A stretch of 41,038 nt of DNA from Planctomycetota bacterium (GCA_016873195.1 VGXW01000007.1:1-41038); one strand, 5' to 3'. Shown: positions 32,820 through 41,038, counted from the first letter of the stretch. Notes: a model not told the origin generated them from the letters alone. Program-made: numbers and translations.

Positions 32820-35800
32820 ATGACCGCGCCGCAGCAGAAGCCCTACCCCGACGTCCCGGCCCAGCCCAGCTACCCGGCGATCGAGGTCGAGATCCTCGCC
32901 CGCTGGCAGGCGCGCGGCACGTTCCGGCGCTCCGTCGAGCAGCGCCCGGCCGGCCACCGCGGCGAGAACGAGTACGTGTTCTACGACGGCCCGCCGTTCG
33001 CCAACGGCCTGCCGCACTACGGGCACCTGCTGACCGGCTTCGTCAAGGACGTCGTGCCGCGCTACCAGACGATGCGCGGCCGCCGGGTCGAACGGCGGTT
33101 CGGCTGGGACTGCCACGGCCTGCCCGCCGAGATGGAGGCCGAGAAGGAGCTGAAGGTCTCGGGCCGCGAGGCGATCACCGCGTTCGGCATCGACAAGTAC
33201 AACGACGCGTGCCGGCGCAGCGTGCAGAAGTACACGGCGGAGTGGCGCAACTACGTGACGCGGCAGGCGCGCTGGGTCGACTTCGAGCACGACTACAAGA
33301 CGATGGACCTCTCCTACATGGAGAGCGTGCTGTGGGCGTTCCAGCAGCTGCACCGGAAGGGCCTCGTCTACGAGGGCCACCGCGTGATGCCCTACTCGTG
33401 GGCGATGCAGACGCCGGTCAGCCTGCACGAGACGCGCATCGACGACGCGACGCGGCCGCGCCAGGATCCCGCGATCACGGTCGCATTGCGGCTGCACCCG
33501 CGCGCCGGCGATCCGGGCGAACTGCGCGTGCTGGTCTGGACGACCACGCCGTGGACGCTGCCGAGCAACCAGGCGCTCGCGGTCGGGCCCGACATCGACT
33601 ACGTGATCCTGCACAAGGAAAACGTGCGCTACGTGCTCGGCGCCGCCACGGTCGGCGGCCTCGCCAGGGAACTCGCGGGGTTCGAGCCCGCCGGCACCCT
33701 GCAGGGCCGCGAGCTCGTCGGCCGCACCTACGAACCGCTGTTCCCGTACTTCGCCGGCAGGCCGGGCAACTTCCGCGTGCTCGGCGCCGACTTCGTCGAC
33801 ACCGCCGAGGGCACCGGCGTCGTGCACCTGGCGCCGGGGTTCGGCGAGGACGACCAGAAGGTCTGCGAAGCGCACGGCATCGAGCTCGTCTGCCCCGTCG
33901 ACGACCGCGGCCGGTTCACCGCCGAGGTGCCCGACTGGCGGGGCCTGCTCGTGTTCGACGCCAACAAGGACGTCGTCAGGGTGCTCAAGGAGCGCGGCCT
34001 CTTGCTGCGGCACGTGACCTGCGAGCACAACTACCCGCACTGCTGGCGCACGCGCGAGCCGCTGATCTACAAGGCGATCCCGGGGGCCTGGTTCGTCAAG
34101 GTCACCGCGATCAAGGAGCGCATGCAGGCGCACAACCGCGAGATCCGGTGGATCCCCGAGCACGTTCGCGACGGCCAGTTCGGCAAGTGGCTCGAGAACG
34201 CGCGCGACTGGTCGATCTCGCGCAACCGCTTCTGGGGCTCGCCGATCCCGGTGTGGAAGAGCGACGACCCGCGCTACCCGCGCACCGACGTCTACGGTTC
34301 GATCGCCGAGCTCGAGCGCGACTTCGGCGTGCGGGTCACCGACCTGCACCGGCCGTTCGTCGACCGGCTCACGCGGCCCAATCCCGACGACCCGACCGGC
34401 CGGTCGACGATGCGGCGCGTGCCCGAGGTGCTCGACTGCTGGTTCGAGTCGGGCTCGATGCCGTGGGCGCAGGTCCACTACCCGTTCGAGAACAAGCAGT
34501 GGTTCGAGGACCACTTCCCGGCCGACTTCATCGTCGAGTACGTCGCGCAGACGCGCGGCTGGTTCTACACGCTCGTGGTGCTCGCGACCGCGCTGTTCGA
34601 CAAGCCGCCGTTCCGCAACTGCATCTGCCACGGCGTGGTGCTCGACGACCAGGGCGCCAAACTGTCGAAGGCGCTGCGCAACTACCCGGATCCGGTCGAG
34701 CTGTTCGAGAAGACCGGCGCCGACCCGCTGCGCTGGTTCCTGATGAGCTCGCCGATCCTGCGCGGCGGCGACCTGCAGATCGGCAAGGACGGCAGGCAGA
34801 TCCACGAGGTCGTGCGCCTCGTGCTGAACCCGATCTGGAACGCGTACTACTTCTTCACCCTCTACGCGAACACCGATGGCGTGCGGGCGCGTCTGCGCCA
34901 CGACCAGCCGGCGGCGCTCGATCGCTACGCGCTCGGCAAGACGCGCGAGATGGTCGAGGGCGTGGCGGCCAGCATGGACGGCTACGACCTCGCCGCGGCT
35001 TGCCAGGTCGTGAAGGAGTACCTCGACGCGCTGAACAACTGGTACATCCGCCGGAGCCGCCCGCGCTTCTGGGGCGAGACGGGCAGCGCCGACCGGCAGG
35101 ACGCCTACGACACGCTCTACACGTGCCTCGTGCTGCTGTGCCGCGCGGCGGCGCCGCTCCTGCCGCTGCTGACCGAGAAGGTCTACACCGGGCTGACGGG
35201 CGAGGAGTCGGTGCACCTCGCGGACTGGCCCGACGTGGCGGCGCTGCCCGCCGACGCCGAACGGATCGCGCAGATGGACCGCGTGCGCGACGCGTGCTCG
35301 GTCGGCCTGTCGCTGCGCGAGGCGCAGAAGTTGCGCACGCGCCTGCCGCTGCCGAAGGTGACCCTCGCCGGCCCGGATGCCGCGGCGATGCGGCCGTTCG
35401 TGCACCTGCTGCAGGACGAACTCAACGTCAAGCAGGTGGAGTTCGCCGCGGAGATCGCCGCGTTCGGCTCGTTCCGGCTGCAGGTCGACGCGAAGGCGCT
35501 CGGGCCGAAGCTCGGGCCGCGGATGAAGGACGTGCTCGCGGCGACGCGCAGCGGCGCGTGGCGGCTCGCCGGCGACCGCGCCGAGATCGGCGGCGTGCTG
35601 CTCGAGAAGGGTGAGTACGTGCTGCAGTTGGTGCCGAAGCCGGGCATCACGGCGGCCCCGCTGTCGACCAACGACGCCGTGCTGGTGCTCGACACCGCCG
35701 TGACGCAGGCGCTCGAGCAGGAGGGTGCGGCGCGCGATTTCGTGCGGCTGGTGCAGCAGGCGCGCAAGGACGCGGGCCTGCACGTCAGCGACCGCATCGA

Positions 35801-35984
35801 CGCGGTCGTGGAGACCGATCCGGCGACGCAGGCGGCGCTGCAGGCGCACGCGGCCTACGTGCAGGAGCAGGTGCTGGCGCGGGAACTCGGGTTCGGCGCG
35901 TTGCCGGCCGGCTGGTCGGCCGGCGAGGGCAAGGTCGGCTCGGGTGCCGGGGCGGCGGTGCGGTTCGCGATCCGCCGGCGGTGA
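32820..35984 (+). CDS. ileS: Isoleucyl-tRNA synthetase, type 2 (eukaryote-like)
   Basis: A 1054-residue class I synthetase. The HIGH motif is HYGH (residues 66-69, inside GLPHYGHLLTG) and the KMSKS motif is KLSK (614-617, AKLSKALRNYPDP). The editing domain (about 200-400) includes VWTTTPWTLPSNQALAVGP. The opening FYDGPPFANGLPHYGH, and RFGWDCHGLPAEME, match the eukaryote/archaea-like type 2 enzyme rather than the common bacterial type 1 (GSIHIGH). The C-terminal zinc-finger cysteines of type 1 are absent. Type 2 enzymes are generally insensitive to mupirocin. No ribosome site is visible before the ATG at 32820, but upstream codons are not protein-like. The gene stands alone. Confidence 0.95.
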   Translation: MTAPQQKPYPDVPAQPSYPAIEVEILARWQARGTFRRSVEQRPAGHRGENEYVFYDGPPFANGLPHYGHLLTGFVKDVVPRYQTMRGRRVERRFGWDCHGLPAEMEAEKELKVSGREAITAFGIDKYNDACRRSVQKYTAEWRNYVTRQARWVDFEHDYKTMDLSYMESVLWAFQQLHRKGLVYEGHRVMPYSWAMQTPVSLHETRIDDATRPRQDPAITVALRLHPRAGDPGELRVLVWTTTPWTLPSNQALAVGPDIDYVILHKENVRYVLGAATVGGLARELAGFEPAGTLQGRELVGRTYEPLFPYFAGRPGNFRVLGADFVDTAEGTGVVHLAPGFGEDDQKVCEAHGIELVCPVDDRGRFTAEVPDWRGLLVFDANKDVVRVLKERGLLLRHVTCEHNYPHCWRTREPLIYKAIPGAWFVKVTAIKERMQAHNREIRWIPEHVRDGQFGKWLENARDWSISRNRFWGSPIPVWKSDDPRYPRTDVYGSIAELERDFGVRVTDLHRPFVDRLTRPNPDDPTGRSTMRRVPEVLDCWFESGSMPWAQVHYPFENKQWFEDHFPADFIVEYVAQTRGWFYTLVVLATALFDKPPFRNCICHGVVLDDQGAKLSKALRNYPDPVELFEKTGADPLRWFLMSSPILRGGDLQIGKDGRQIHEVVRLVLNPIWNAYYFFTLYANTDGVRARLRHDQPAALDRYALGKTREMVEGVAASMDGYDLAAACQVVKEYLDALNNWYIRRSRPRFWGETGSADRQDAYDTLYTCLVLLCRAAAPLLPLLTEKVYTGLTGEESVHLADWPDVAALPADAERIAQMDRVRDACSVGLSLREAQKLRTRLPLPKVTLAGPDAAAMRPFVHLLQDELNVKQVEFAAEIAAFGSFRLQVDAKALGPKLGPRMKDVLAATRSGAWRLAGDRAEIGGVLLEKGEYVLQLVPKPGITAAPLSTNDAVLVLDTAVTQALEQEGAARDFVRLVQQARKDAGLHVSDRIDAVVETDPATQAALQAHAAYVQEQVLARELGFGALPAGWSAGEGKVGSGAGAAVRFAIRRR

Positions 35985-36131
35985 GCCGGGGGCCGTCGGG
36001 GCGGGGGATCGCGAACCTCGCCCGCGCGCTTTCCCGCCGCCGGAGCGGTTGTTATGGTGCCGCCGAACCGTCTCCCCCAGAAGGCCGCGCTCCCGGTCAG
36101 GCGCGCGGCCGCGGCAACCGAGGTCAAGGTC

Positions 36132-36761
36132 ATGGCGTTCCGCTCCGTGCGTCCGTTCCGGCTCGTCGGCTGGTTTGCGTTGGTGGTCCTGGCATCGTGC
36201 CAGACCACGGATCCCGTGACGGTGCAGCCCTCGTTCACCACGTCCCCCGCGCTCGCGGTGCGCCGTCCCGCCGACGTCGCGGTGCTGCCGATCGAGGACG
36301 CCTCGCCCGGCGGCGCGGCGGCGCGGCACCTGACGTTCCTGCGCCAGGAGATCATGCGGCAGCTGGTCGAGCGCAACTACACGCCGCTGACCGCCAAGAC
36401 GGTCGACGCTGCGATGAAGGGCAACGCCGATCTCGCCGAAGCGCGCACGTCCGGCAGGTCGATCCTCGAGCCGGCGGTCGCGCAGAAGCTCGCCGGCCAC
36501 AGCACCGAGGAGGCGATGTTCCTGCTGCGCATCGACGAGTGGGACGAATCGCGCCTGCTGTCGGCGAAGCGGCTCACGTTCCGCTGCCAGGCGGCGCTCG
36601 TGGCGAACGACGGCCAGCAGCTCTGGAGCGGCTCGCTCGGCGGCGAGCTGAAGGCCGGCGGCGTCGGGGCGGCTCCGCGCGACCGGGACGCGATGGCCCG
36701 CAGCTGCGGCGAGATGCTCGTGCGCGAACTCATGGTGCGGCTGCCGCTGCGTCAGCCCTGA
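36132..36761 (+). CDS. Predicted lipoprotein, DUF799/GNA1162-like
   Basis: A 209-residue protein. The ATG at 36132 has GAGGT 7 nt upstream, and an earlier in-frame ATG at 36054 lacks a signal. Residues 1-22 (RLVGWFALVVLASC) form a lipoprotein signal with lipobox LASC. The mature part opens with RRPADVAVLPIEDAS and continues with helices (RQEIMRQLVERNYTPLTAK) and strands (EEAMFLLRIDEWDES). This is the layout of small outer-membrane lipoproteins such as GNA1162/DUF799, some of which help assemble envelope complexes; the assignment is tentative. A weak promoter may lie near 36030-36058. The gene lies between ileS and rpsO and is not obviously part of either unit. Confidence 0.65.
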   Translation: MAFRSVRPFRLVGWFALVVLASCQTTDPVTVQPSFTTSPALAVRRPADVAVLPIEDASPGGAAARHLTFLRQEIMRQLVERNYTPLTAKTVDAAMKGNADLAEARTSGRSILEPAVAQKLAGHSTEEAMFLLRIDEWDESRLLSAKRLTFRCQAALVANDGQQLWSGSLGGELKAGGVGAAPRDRDAMARSCGEMLVRELMVRLPLRQP

Positions 36762-36836
36762 TCGGGCGGGTGGGGCGGCACCGGGGCAGAACCGCTGCCG
36801 TGGACCGGCCGATCTCCGCCCCGGACCAGCGCGCCC

Positions 36837-36864
36837 TTGCGCGCGCAGGCGCCGCCGGTATCCT
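36837..36864 (+). promoter_or_regulatory. Predicted rpsO promoter
   Basis: TTGCGC (36837-36842), a 16-bp spacer and TATCCT (36859-36864) would give a leader of about 100 nt before rpsO. S15 represses its own mRNA through leader structures in other bacteria; I could not identify a specific fold here. Confidence 0.4.
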
Positions 36865-36968
36865 CTGCACCCTTTTCCCCGGAACACTGCCCCCTCGGGG
36901 CCGACCGCGCGGCTGGAATTCCCTGTTCTGGCGCGCTGGTTCTGACGAACGAACGCGAGGACGCAGGG

Positions 36969-37238
36969 ATGACCATCGCCGCCGAGACGAAGAAACAGAT
37001 CATCAGCGACAACAAGCGCCACGAGAAGGACAGCGGCTCGCCCGAGGTGCAGGTCGCCGTGCTGACGGCGCAGATCCAGGATCTGACCCAGCACATGCAG
37101 CGCCATCCGAAGGACTACCACAGCCGGCACGGCCTGCTGCTCAAGGTCAACCGGCGCAACAAGCTGATGGCCTACCTGCGGCGCGTCGATTCGAAGAAGC
37201 ACGCTCAGCTCGCCGAGAAGCTCGGCCTGCGCAAGTAG
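36969..37238 (+). CDS. rpsO: 30S ribosomal protein S15
   Basis: An 89-residue protein, the standard S15 length. Typical sequence includes DSGSPEVQVAVLTAQIQDLT, HPKDYHSRHGLLLKVNRRNK and LMAYLRRVDSKKHAQLAEKL, with the helix 3 residues that contact 16S rRNA h20-h22. It binds early in assembly of the 30S platform. The start at 36969 has GAGG about 8 nt upstream. The rpsO-pnp pair is a conserved bacterial neighbourhood; here 365 bp separate the genes. Confidence 0.97.
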   Translation: MTIAAETKKQIISDNKRHEKDSGSPEVQVAVLTAQIQDLTQHMQRHPKDYHSRHGLLLKVNRRNKLMAYLRRVDSKKHAQLAEKLGLRK

Positions 37239-37305
37239 GCAGCCGGGCGGCGGGCAGCACCGGCCGGACGACCCGGCAGGCTCCCCCCGACCCATGAAGA
37301 CCAGC

Positions 37306-37325
37306 GCCGCCGGCCAGCCGGCGGC
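37306..37325 (+). terminator. Hairpin after rpsO
   Basis: GCCGCCGGC (37306-37314) and GCCGGCGGC (37317-37325) form a 20-bp palindrome with a 9-bp arm, 67 bp after the rpsO stop. No T-run follows. It may end part of the rpsO transcription while some reads through into pnp. Confidence 0.4.
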
Positions 37326-37356
37326 ACCAGGAGGATCGAACCCATCATCACGCGGG

Positions 37357-37374
37357 ACCACGCGCGAGCGTGGT
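37357..37374 (+). ncRNA. Leader hairpin with a GCGA (GNRA) tetraloop upstream of pnp
   Basis: ACCACGC-GCGA-GCGTGGT forms a perfect 7-bp stem closed by a GNRA-type tetraloop, and it can extend outward past one mismatch (GGG/CCC). pnp mRNA leaders in enterobacteria carry a hairpin cut by RNase III for PNPase autocontrol. This one is a candidate for a similar role, from position and shape only. Confidence 0.3.
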
Positions 37375-37603
37375 GCCCGAACGGGCGCACCGCGCCGGCG
37401 CCGCTGCTGCCTTCCCCGGACGGGACGGAGCAGGCGACCGGTGGGCTGCCCGGCGGTGGCGGTGAGCCGGTAGCCGCGCTCGCGGCGCACCGGACGCGGG
37501 CTCCGGCCCGCTCCGCACTCCAGGCCAGGGTCCCATGTAGGGGCAGCCCGGAGCTGCGCAGGACAGACAACGAAACGAGAAGCGAAACGAAGAGAACCGA
37601 GAC

Positions 37604-40600
37604 ATGGCCAGCAAGAAGAAGGCAGAGGATCCGAGTCAAGCGCGCCCGCAGAAGCCGAGGCGGCAGGCGCCGCGCGGCCGCGGTGAAGGCAAGGCGCCCC
37701 CGCACGAGGAGGCCGGTGAACCCGCGGCTCCCGCCGCGGCTCCCGCCCGGCCCACGGGCAAGGTCGTCGTCGAGCGCGACATCGGCGGTCGCACGCTGAC
37801 CCTCGAGACCGGCCGCATGGCGAAGCTGTCCGACGGCGCCTGCACCGTGCGCTACGGCGACACGATGGTGCTCGCGACCGTCAACAGCCAGAAATGCCCC
37901 GAGGGGCTCGACTTCTTCCCCCTGACGGTCGACTACCGCGAACGGACCTCGGCCGCCGGCGTGATCCCGGGCGGCTTCTTCAAGCGCGAAGGCCGGCCGA
38001 GCACGAAGGAGATCCTCGCCTGCCGCCTGATCGACCGTTCGATCCGGCCGATGTTCCCCGACGGGTTCAAGCGCGAGGTGCAGGTGCTGTCGCAGGTGCT
38101 GTCGACCGACCGCGAGAACGACCCCGACGTGATCGCGGCGATCGCGTGCTTCGCGGCGCTCGCGCTGAGTTCGCTGCCGCACGGCCGGTCGCTCGGCATG
38201 GTCCGCATCGGTTTCGCGAACGACAAGCTGGTCGTCAACCCGCTGTGGAGCGCGCTGCAGAGCCCGGAGAACAAGCTCAACCTGACGGTCGCCGGCCACG
38301 ACGAGGCGATCATGATGGTCGAGGCCGGCGCCAAGGAGGTCTCGGAGGAGACGATGATCTCCGCGCTGGAACTGGCGCACGGCGTGGTCCGCACGATCTG
38401 CGGCATGGTCGACGAACTGGTCGCCAAGGCCGGCAAGCCGAAGATGGCGTTCATCCCGCCGCAGCGCGACGGCAAGCTCGTCGAGGCGATCGAGGAGCAG
38501 TTCGGCAGGCTCTTGCGCGAGGCGCCGGTCACGCCGGGCACCAAGCAGGTGCGCAGCGCGGCGACCAAGGCGGCCAAGGAGAAGGCCTGCGCCGCGTTCC
38601 CCGCGCCGGTCGGCTCGAGCGACGCCGAGACCAAGGTGTGGAACGGCACCGTCGCCGAGATCGTCGGCGAGATCGCCAAGGACGGCGAACGGCAGTCGAT
38701 CCTGCGCGGCACGCGCGCCGACGGCCGCGACCACAAGACGGTGCGGCCGATCACCATCGAGGTCGGCGTGTTGCCCCGCGTGCACGGCTCGGTGCTGTTC
38801 ACGCGCGGCGAGACGCAGGCGCTCGGCGTCGTCACGCTCGGCGGCACCGACGACCAGCAGACCATCGACGGCCTGATGCCGGAGCCGAAGAAGCGCTTCC
38901 TGCTGCACTACAACTTCCCGCCGTTCTCGGTCGGCGAGGTCAAGCGCGTCGGCTCGCCGGGCCGCCGCGAGATCGGCCACGGCGCGCTCGCCGAGCGCGG
39001 CCTCGAGGCCGTGCTGCCCTCGCGCGAGGAGTTCCCCTACACGATCCGCATCACCAGCGAGATCCTCGAGTCGAACGGCAGTTCGTCGATGGCGACGGCC
39101 TGCGCCGGCACGCTCGCGATGATGGACGCCGGCATCGCGATCAAGCAGCCGGTCGCCGGCATCGCGATGGGCCTCGTGATGGAAGGCAAGAAGTACGCGA
39201 TCCTGACCGACATCCTCGGCAGCGAAGACGCGTGCGGCGACATGGACTTCAAGGTCGTCGGCACCGGGCGCGGCATCACCGCGCTGCAGATGGACATCAA
39301 GTGCGAAGGCCTGACGCGCGCGATCATGGCCGAGGCGCTCGAGCAGGCCCGCCAGGGGCGGCTGCACGTGCTGCGCGAGATGCTGAAGACCCTGCGCGCG
39401 CCGCGCCAGGAACTCAGCCCGAACGCGCCGCGCCTCGAGTCGCTGACCGTGCCGAACGAGAAGATCGGCCTGATCATCGGCCCCGGCGGCAAGAACATCC
39501 GGGCGCTGCAGGAGCAGTTCGAGTGCCGGATCTCGATCGAGGACGGCGGGCTCAGCACGATCACCGGCCTCAACGCCGAGAAGGTCAAGGCGTGCCTCGA
39601 GCACATCAAGGCGATGACCGCCGAGGTCGAACTCGGCACCGTCTACGAGGGCCGCGTCACCGCGATCAAGGAGTTCGGCGCGTTCGTCGAGATCCTGCCC
39701 GGCCAGGAAGGCCTGGTCCACGTGTCGGAGTTGTCGGACGGTTTCATCCGCGCGGTCACCGACGTCGTGCGCATCGGCGACACGCTGAAGGTCAAGGTCA
39801 TCGCGATCGACGACTTCGGCAAGGTCAAGCTGAGCCGCAAGGCGATCCTGCTGGCCGAGCGCGGCGGCTCGGGCGGGGCCGCGGAGGCGCCAGGCCCGCA
39901 GCAGACCGAGCGGCCGGCGCGGCACGAGCGCCCGGAACGCGAGGAGCGGCCCGAGCGCCCCGAGCGTCACGAGCGCGGCGATCGGTTCGGCGAACGGCGC
40001 CCGCGCGGCGATCGTCCCGACCGGCCGGAGCGGTTCGACCGTCCGGAGCGCCGCGACCGGTTCGAGCAGGACTATCCCGAGCGGCAGGAACGCGGCCCGC
40101 GGCCTGACCGGTTCGGCGACCGGCCCGAGCGCCCCGACCGGCACGAGCGCTTCGACCGGCCCGAGCGCCGTGAACGGCCCGAGCGCGACGAGCGGCCCGA
40201 GCGCGGCCCGCCGCCCGATCGGTTCGGCGATCGGCCGGAGCGCCCCGACCGGCCCGAGCGCTTCGACCGGCCCGAGCGCCGTGAGCGGCCCGAGCGCGAC
40301 GAGCGGACCGAGCGCGGCCCGCGGCCCGATCGGTTCGGCGATCGGCAAGAGCGGTTCGATCGTCCCGAACGCCCGGAGCGCAGTGAGCGGTTCGATCGCC
40401 CCGATCGCCCGGAGCGCGGTGAGCGGTCCGATCGTCCGGAGCGTGACGAGCGCACGCCGCGCGGCGAGCGGTTTGGCGACCGTGGTGGTCGCTTCGAGGC
40501 GGAGGACCGTCCTGCCCGAGAAGAACGCTCCGACCGCGAGGATCGGCCCGCGCGCGGCCCGCGTGGCGATCGCTCCATGCGGCCCGAGCGTCTCGATCGC

Positions 40601-40987
40601 CCCGAACGGCTGGACCGTCCGGATCGTCCCGCGCGGTTCGACCGCCCGGACCGCCCCGAGCGGCTGGATCGCCCGGATCGCCCGGATCGCCCCGAGCGGG
40701 TGGACCGTCCGGATCGCCTGGAGCGCCCGGACCGCAGCAGCCGCGAGGAACGCGGCGACCATGGCCCCCGCGGGGACCGCGGTGGCCGGATGGACCGCTC
40801 CCGCATGCCGATGGCCGAGTTCTCGGACGAACCGGCCAACGAAGAGACTCCGCCGCCGGTGGTGACCCCGCCGAGCAGTCAGCCCCCTCAGGAAGTCGGC
40901 AAGCTCGAGTCGATCGACAGCCTGCTCGGTGACGACGGCCCAGATCGCGGGGAACGCCGCCGCGGTGGGCGCCGCCGCCGCGGCTGA
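37604..40987 (+). CDS. pnp: Polynucleotide phosphorylase with a long Arg/Asp/Glu/Pro-rich tail
   Basis: A 1127-residue 3'-5' phosphorolytic exoribonuclease; the usual length is about 700. A basic, Ala/Pro-rich N-terminal extension (1-50) precedes the first RNase PH domain (VERDIGGRTLTLETGRMAKL; YRERTSAAGVIPGGFFKREG). A helical linker and the catalytic second RNase PH domain follow, with SSSMATACAGTLAMMDAG and ILGSEDACGDMDFKVVGT, whose Asp residues bind metal. The KH domain (IIGPGGKNIRALQEQF, near 623) and S1 domain (GRVTAIKEFGAFVEILPGQE, near 685) are complete. After about residue 755 comes a 370-residue tail of PERFDRPERRERP-like repeats ending DSLLGDDGPDRGERRRGG. The core is intact, so the enzyme should be active. 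It is the downstream gene of the rpsO-pnp pair. Confidence 0.96.
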   Translation: MASKKKAEDPSQARPQKPRRQAPRGRGEGKAPPHEEAGEPAAPAAAPARPTGKVVVERDIGGRTLTLETGRMAKLSDGACTVRYGDTMVLATVNSQKCPEGLDFFPLTVDYRERTSAAGVIPGGFFKREGRPSTKEILACRLIDRSIRPMFPDGFKREVQVLSQVLSTDRENDPDVIAAIACFAALALSSLPHGRSLGMVRIGFANDKLVVNPLWSALQSPENKLNLTVAGHDEAIMMVEAGAKEVSEETMISALELAHGVVRTICGMVDELVAKAGKPKMAFIPPQRDGKLVEAIEEQFGRLLREAPVTPGTKQVRSAATKAAKEKACAAFPAPVGSSDAETKVWNGTVAEIVGEIAKDGERQSILRGTRADGRDHKTVRPITIEVGVLPRVHGSVLFTRGETQALGVVTLGGTDDQQTIDGLMPEPKKRFLLHYNFPPFSVGEVKRVGSPGRREIGHGALAERGLEAVLPSREEFPYTIRITSEILESNGSSSMATACAGTLAMMDAGIAIKQPVAGIAMGLVMEGKKYAILTDILGSEDACGDMDFKVVGTGRGITALQMDIKCEGLTRAIMAEALEQARQGRLHVLREMLKTLRAPRQELSPNAPRLESLTVPNEKIGLIIGPGGKNIRALQEQFECRISIEDGGLSTITGLNAEKVKACLEHIKAMTAEVELGTVYEGRVTAIKEFGAFVEILPGQEGLVHVSELSDGFIRAVTDVVRIGDTLKVKVIAIDDFGKVKLSRKAILLAERGGSGGAAEAPGPQQTERPARHERPEREERPERPERHERGDRFGERRPRGDRPDRPERFDRPERRDRFEQDYPERQERGPRPDRFGDRPERPDRHERFDRPERRERPERDERPERGPPPDRFGDRPERPDRPERFDRPERRERPERDERTERGPRPDRFGDRQERFDRPERPERSERFDRPDRPERGERSDRPERDERTPRGERFGDRGGRFEAEDRPAREERSDREDRPARGPRGDRSMRPERLDRPERLDRPDRPARFDRPDRPERLDRPDRPDRPERVDRPDRLERPDRSSREERGDHGPRGDRGGRMDRSRMPMAEFSDEPANEETPPPVVTPPSSQPPQEVGKLESIDSLLGDDGPDRGERRRGGRRRRG
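39890..40760 (+). repeat. In-frame low-complexity repeats encoding the PNPase tail
   Basis: About 870 bp of degenerate short units encode PERxDRPER-type peptides. A longer unit of about 40 codons, starting near DRFGDRPERPDRPERFDRP, recurs at about 40108, 40219 and 40330 with only a few changes. This points to expansion by slippage or unequal exchange while the frame stayed open. Confidence 0.8.
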
Positions 40988-40995
40988 GGCGCCCT

Positions 40996-41032
40996 GGCGG
41001 AGCCGCCGCCGCGCCATGCTGGCGGCTCCGCC
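40996..41032 (+). terminator. Terminator hairpin after pnp
   Basis: GGCGGAGCCGCC (40996-41007) and GGCGGCTCCGCC (41021-41032) form a perfect 12-bp stem with a 13-nt loop, starting 8 nt after the pnp stop and followed by TACGTT at the window end. It is the strongest intrinsic terminator-like structure in the window. Confidence 0.65.
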
Positions 41033-41038
41033 TACGTT

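Larger units (their letters stand above)
37239..37603. other. rpsO-pnp intergenic region and pnp leader
   Basis: No supported gene; a frame from ATG 37294 is Arg/Pro/Gly-rich and looks random. Two hairpins are visible (listed separately). The final 36 bp before pnp (37568-37603) are strikingly A-rich for this genome (acaacgaaacgagaagcg and similar) and lack a proper Shine-Dalgarno. This suggests an unstructured leader that is bound by ribosomal protein S1. Confidence 0.6.

Noticed and set aside
32691-37490. Minus-strand frame of 1599 codons opposite ileS to rpsO
   Set aside because: It spans three genes of known function and two intergenic regions, so it is a shadow.
39890-40760. Repeated units resembling a CRISPR or satellite array
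   Set aside because: The units are degenerate, lack regular spacers and stay in frame with pnp; they encode its tail.
1-41038. tRNA, rRNA, CRISPR arrays, insertion sequences, integrase genes
   Set aside because: I looked for these and saw none that I can support; small structured RNAs could be missed without a covariance search.

Overview
The window is a very GC-rich (around 70%) bacterial chromosome segment with densely packed genes and several 4-nt ATGA/GTGA gene overlaps. The mix of genes suggests a member of the Planctomycetota or a neighbouring Gram-negative phylum. The pointers are a secreted protein built from LPNGDLVAGG-type repeats with a Cys-containing C-terminal domain (a protein style I associate with deep-branching planctomycetes), very large multihaem cytochromes, and a type VI secretion cluster. 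This placement is inference; no rRNA or tRNA gene lies in the window.

Layout. Positions 1-5.8 kb hold a small divergent ORF, a tiny membrane protein coupled to a membrane fatty-acid desaturase, an 828-aa secreted repeat protein, and a 562-aa protein of unknown function. At 5.9-7.0 kb is a FlgG-like rod/hook protein with a lipoprotein signal. Directly behind it lies an accessory segment (6974-9835). It is bounded by a 68-bp direct repeat of the 3' end of the flgG-like gene and contains three translationally coupled genes, the last a MinD/ParA-like ATPase with a KGGLGR deviant P-loop and a TPR-like tail. A convergent AbiEi/AbiEii toxin-antitoxin pair follows, with a 58-bp near-perfect palindrome over its start. 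Together, 7-11.3 kb looks like a small defence hotspot, and the three-gene operon is my best candidate for an undescribed system.

Positions 11.3-17.0 kb (minus strand) carry a 2-oxo-acid dehydrogenase operon: lipA, E1 alpha, E1 beta, E2 and a second E1 alpha. It joins lipoyl synthesis to the lipoate-dependent complex; no E3 gene is present. Positions 17.2-27.4 kb carry the sheath and baseplate half of a T6SS: tssA divergent from tssB-tssC-tagJ-tssE-tssF-tssG-tssH. The membrane complex (TssJLM), TssK, Hcp, VgrG and effectors are not here.

Positions 27.4-32.5 kb (minus strand) hold a leucyl/arginyl-tRNA-protein transferase (bpt), then a 19-haem cytochrome c fused to a membrane cytochrome b-like domain, preceded by a NapC/NirT-like multihaem protein. 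These look like a quinone-linked periplasmic electron-transfer module. Positions 32.8-41.0 kb are housekeeping: a eukaryote-like (type 2) isoleucyl-tRNA synthetase, a lipoprotein, ribosomal protein S15, and polynucleotide phosphorylase with an unusual tail of about 370 residues rich in Arg, Asp, Glu and Pro. The window ends in a strong terminator hairpin.

Nearly every gene here has long open antisense frames caused by GC-rich third codon positions. I treated these as shadows.
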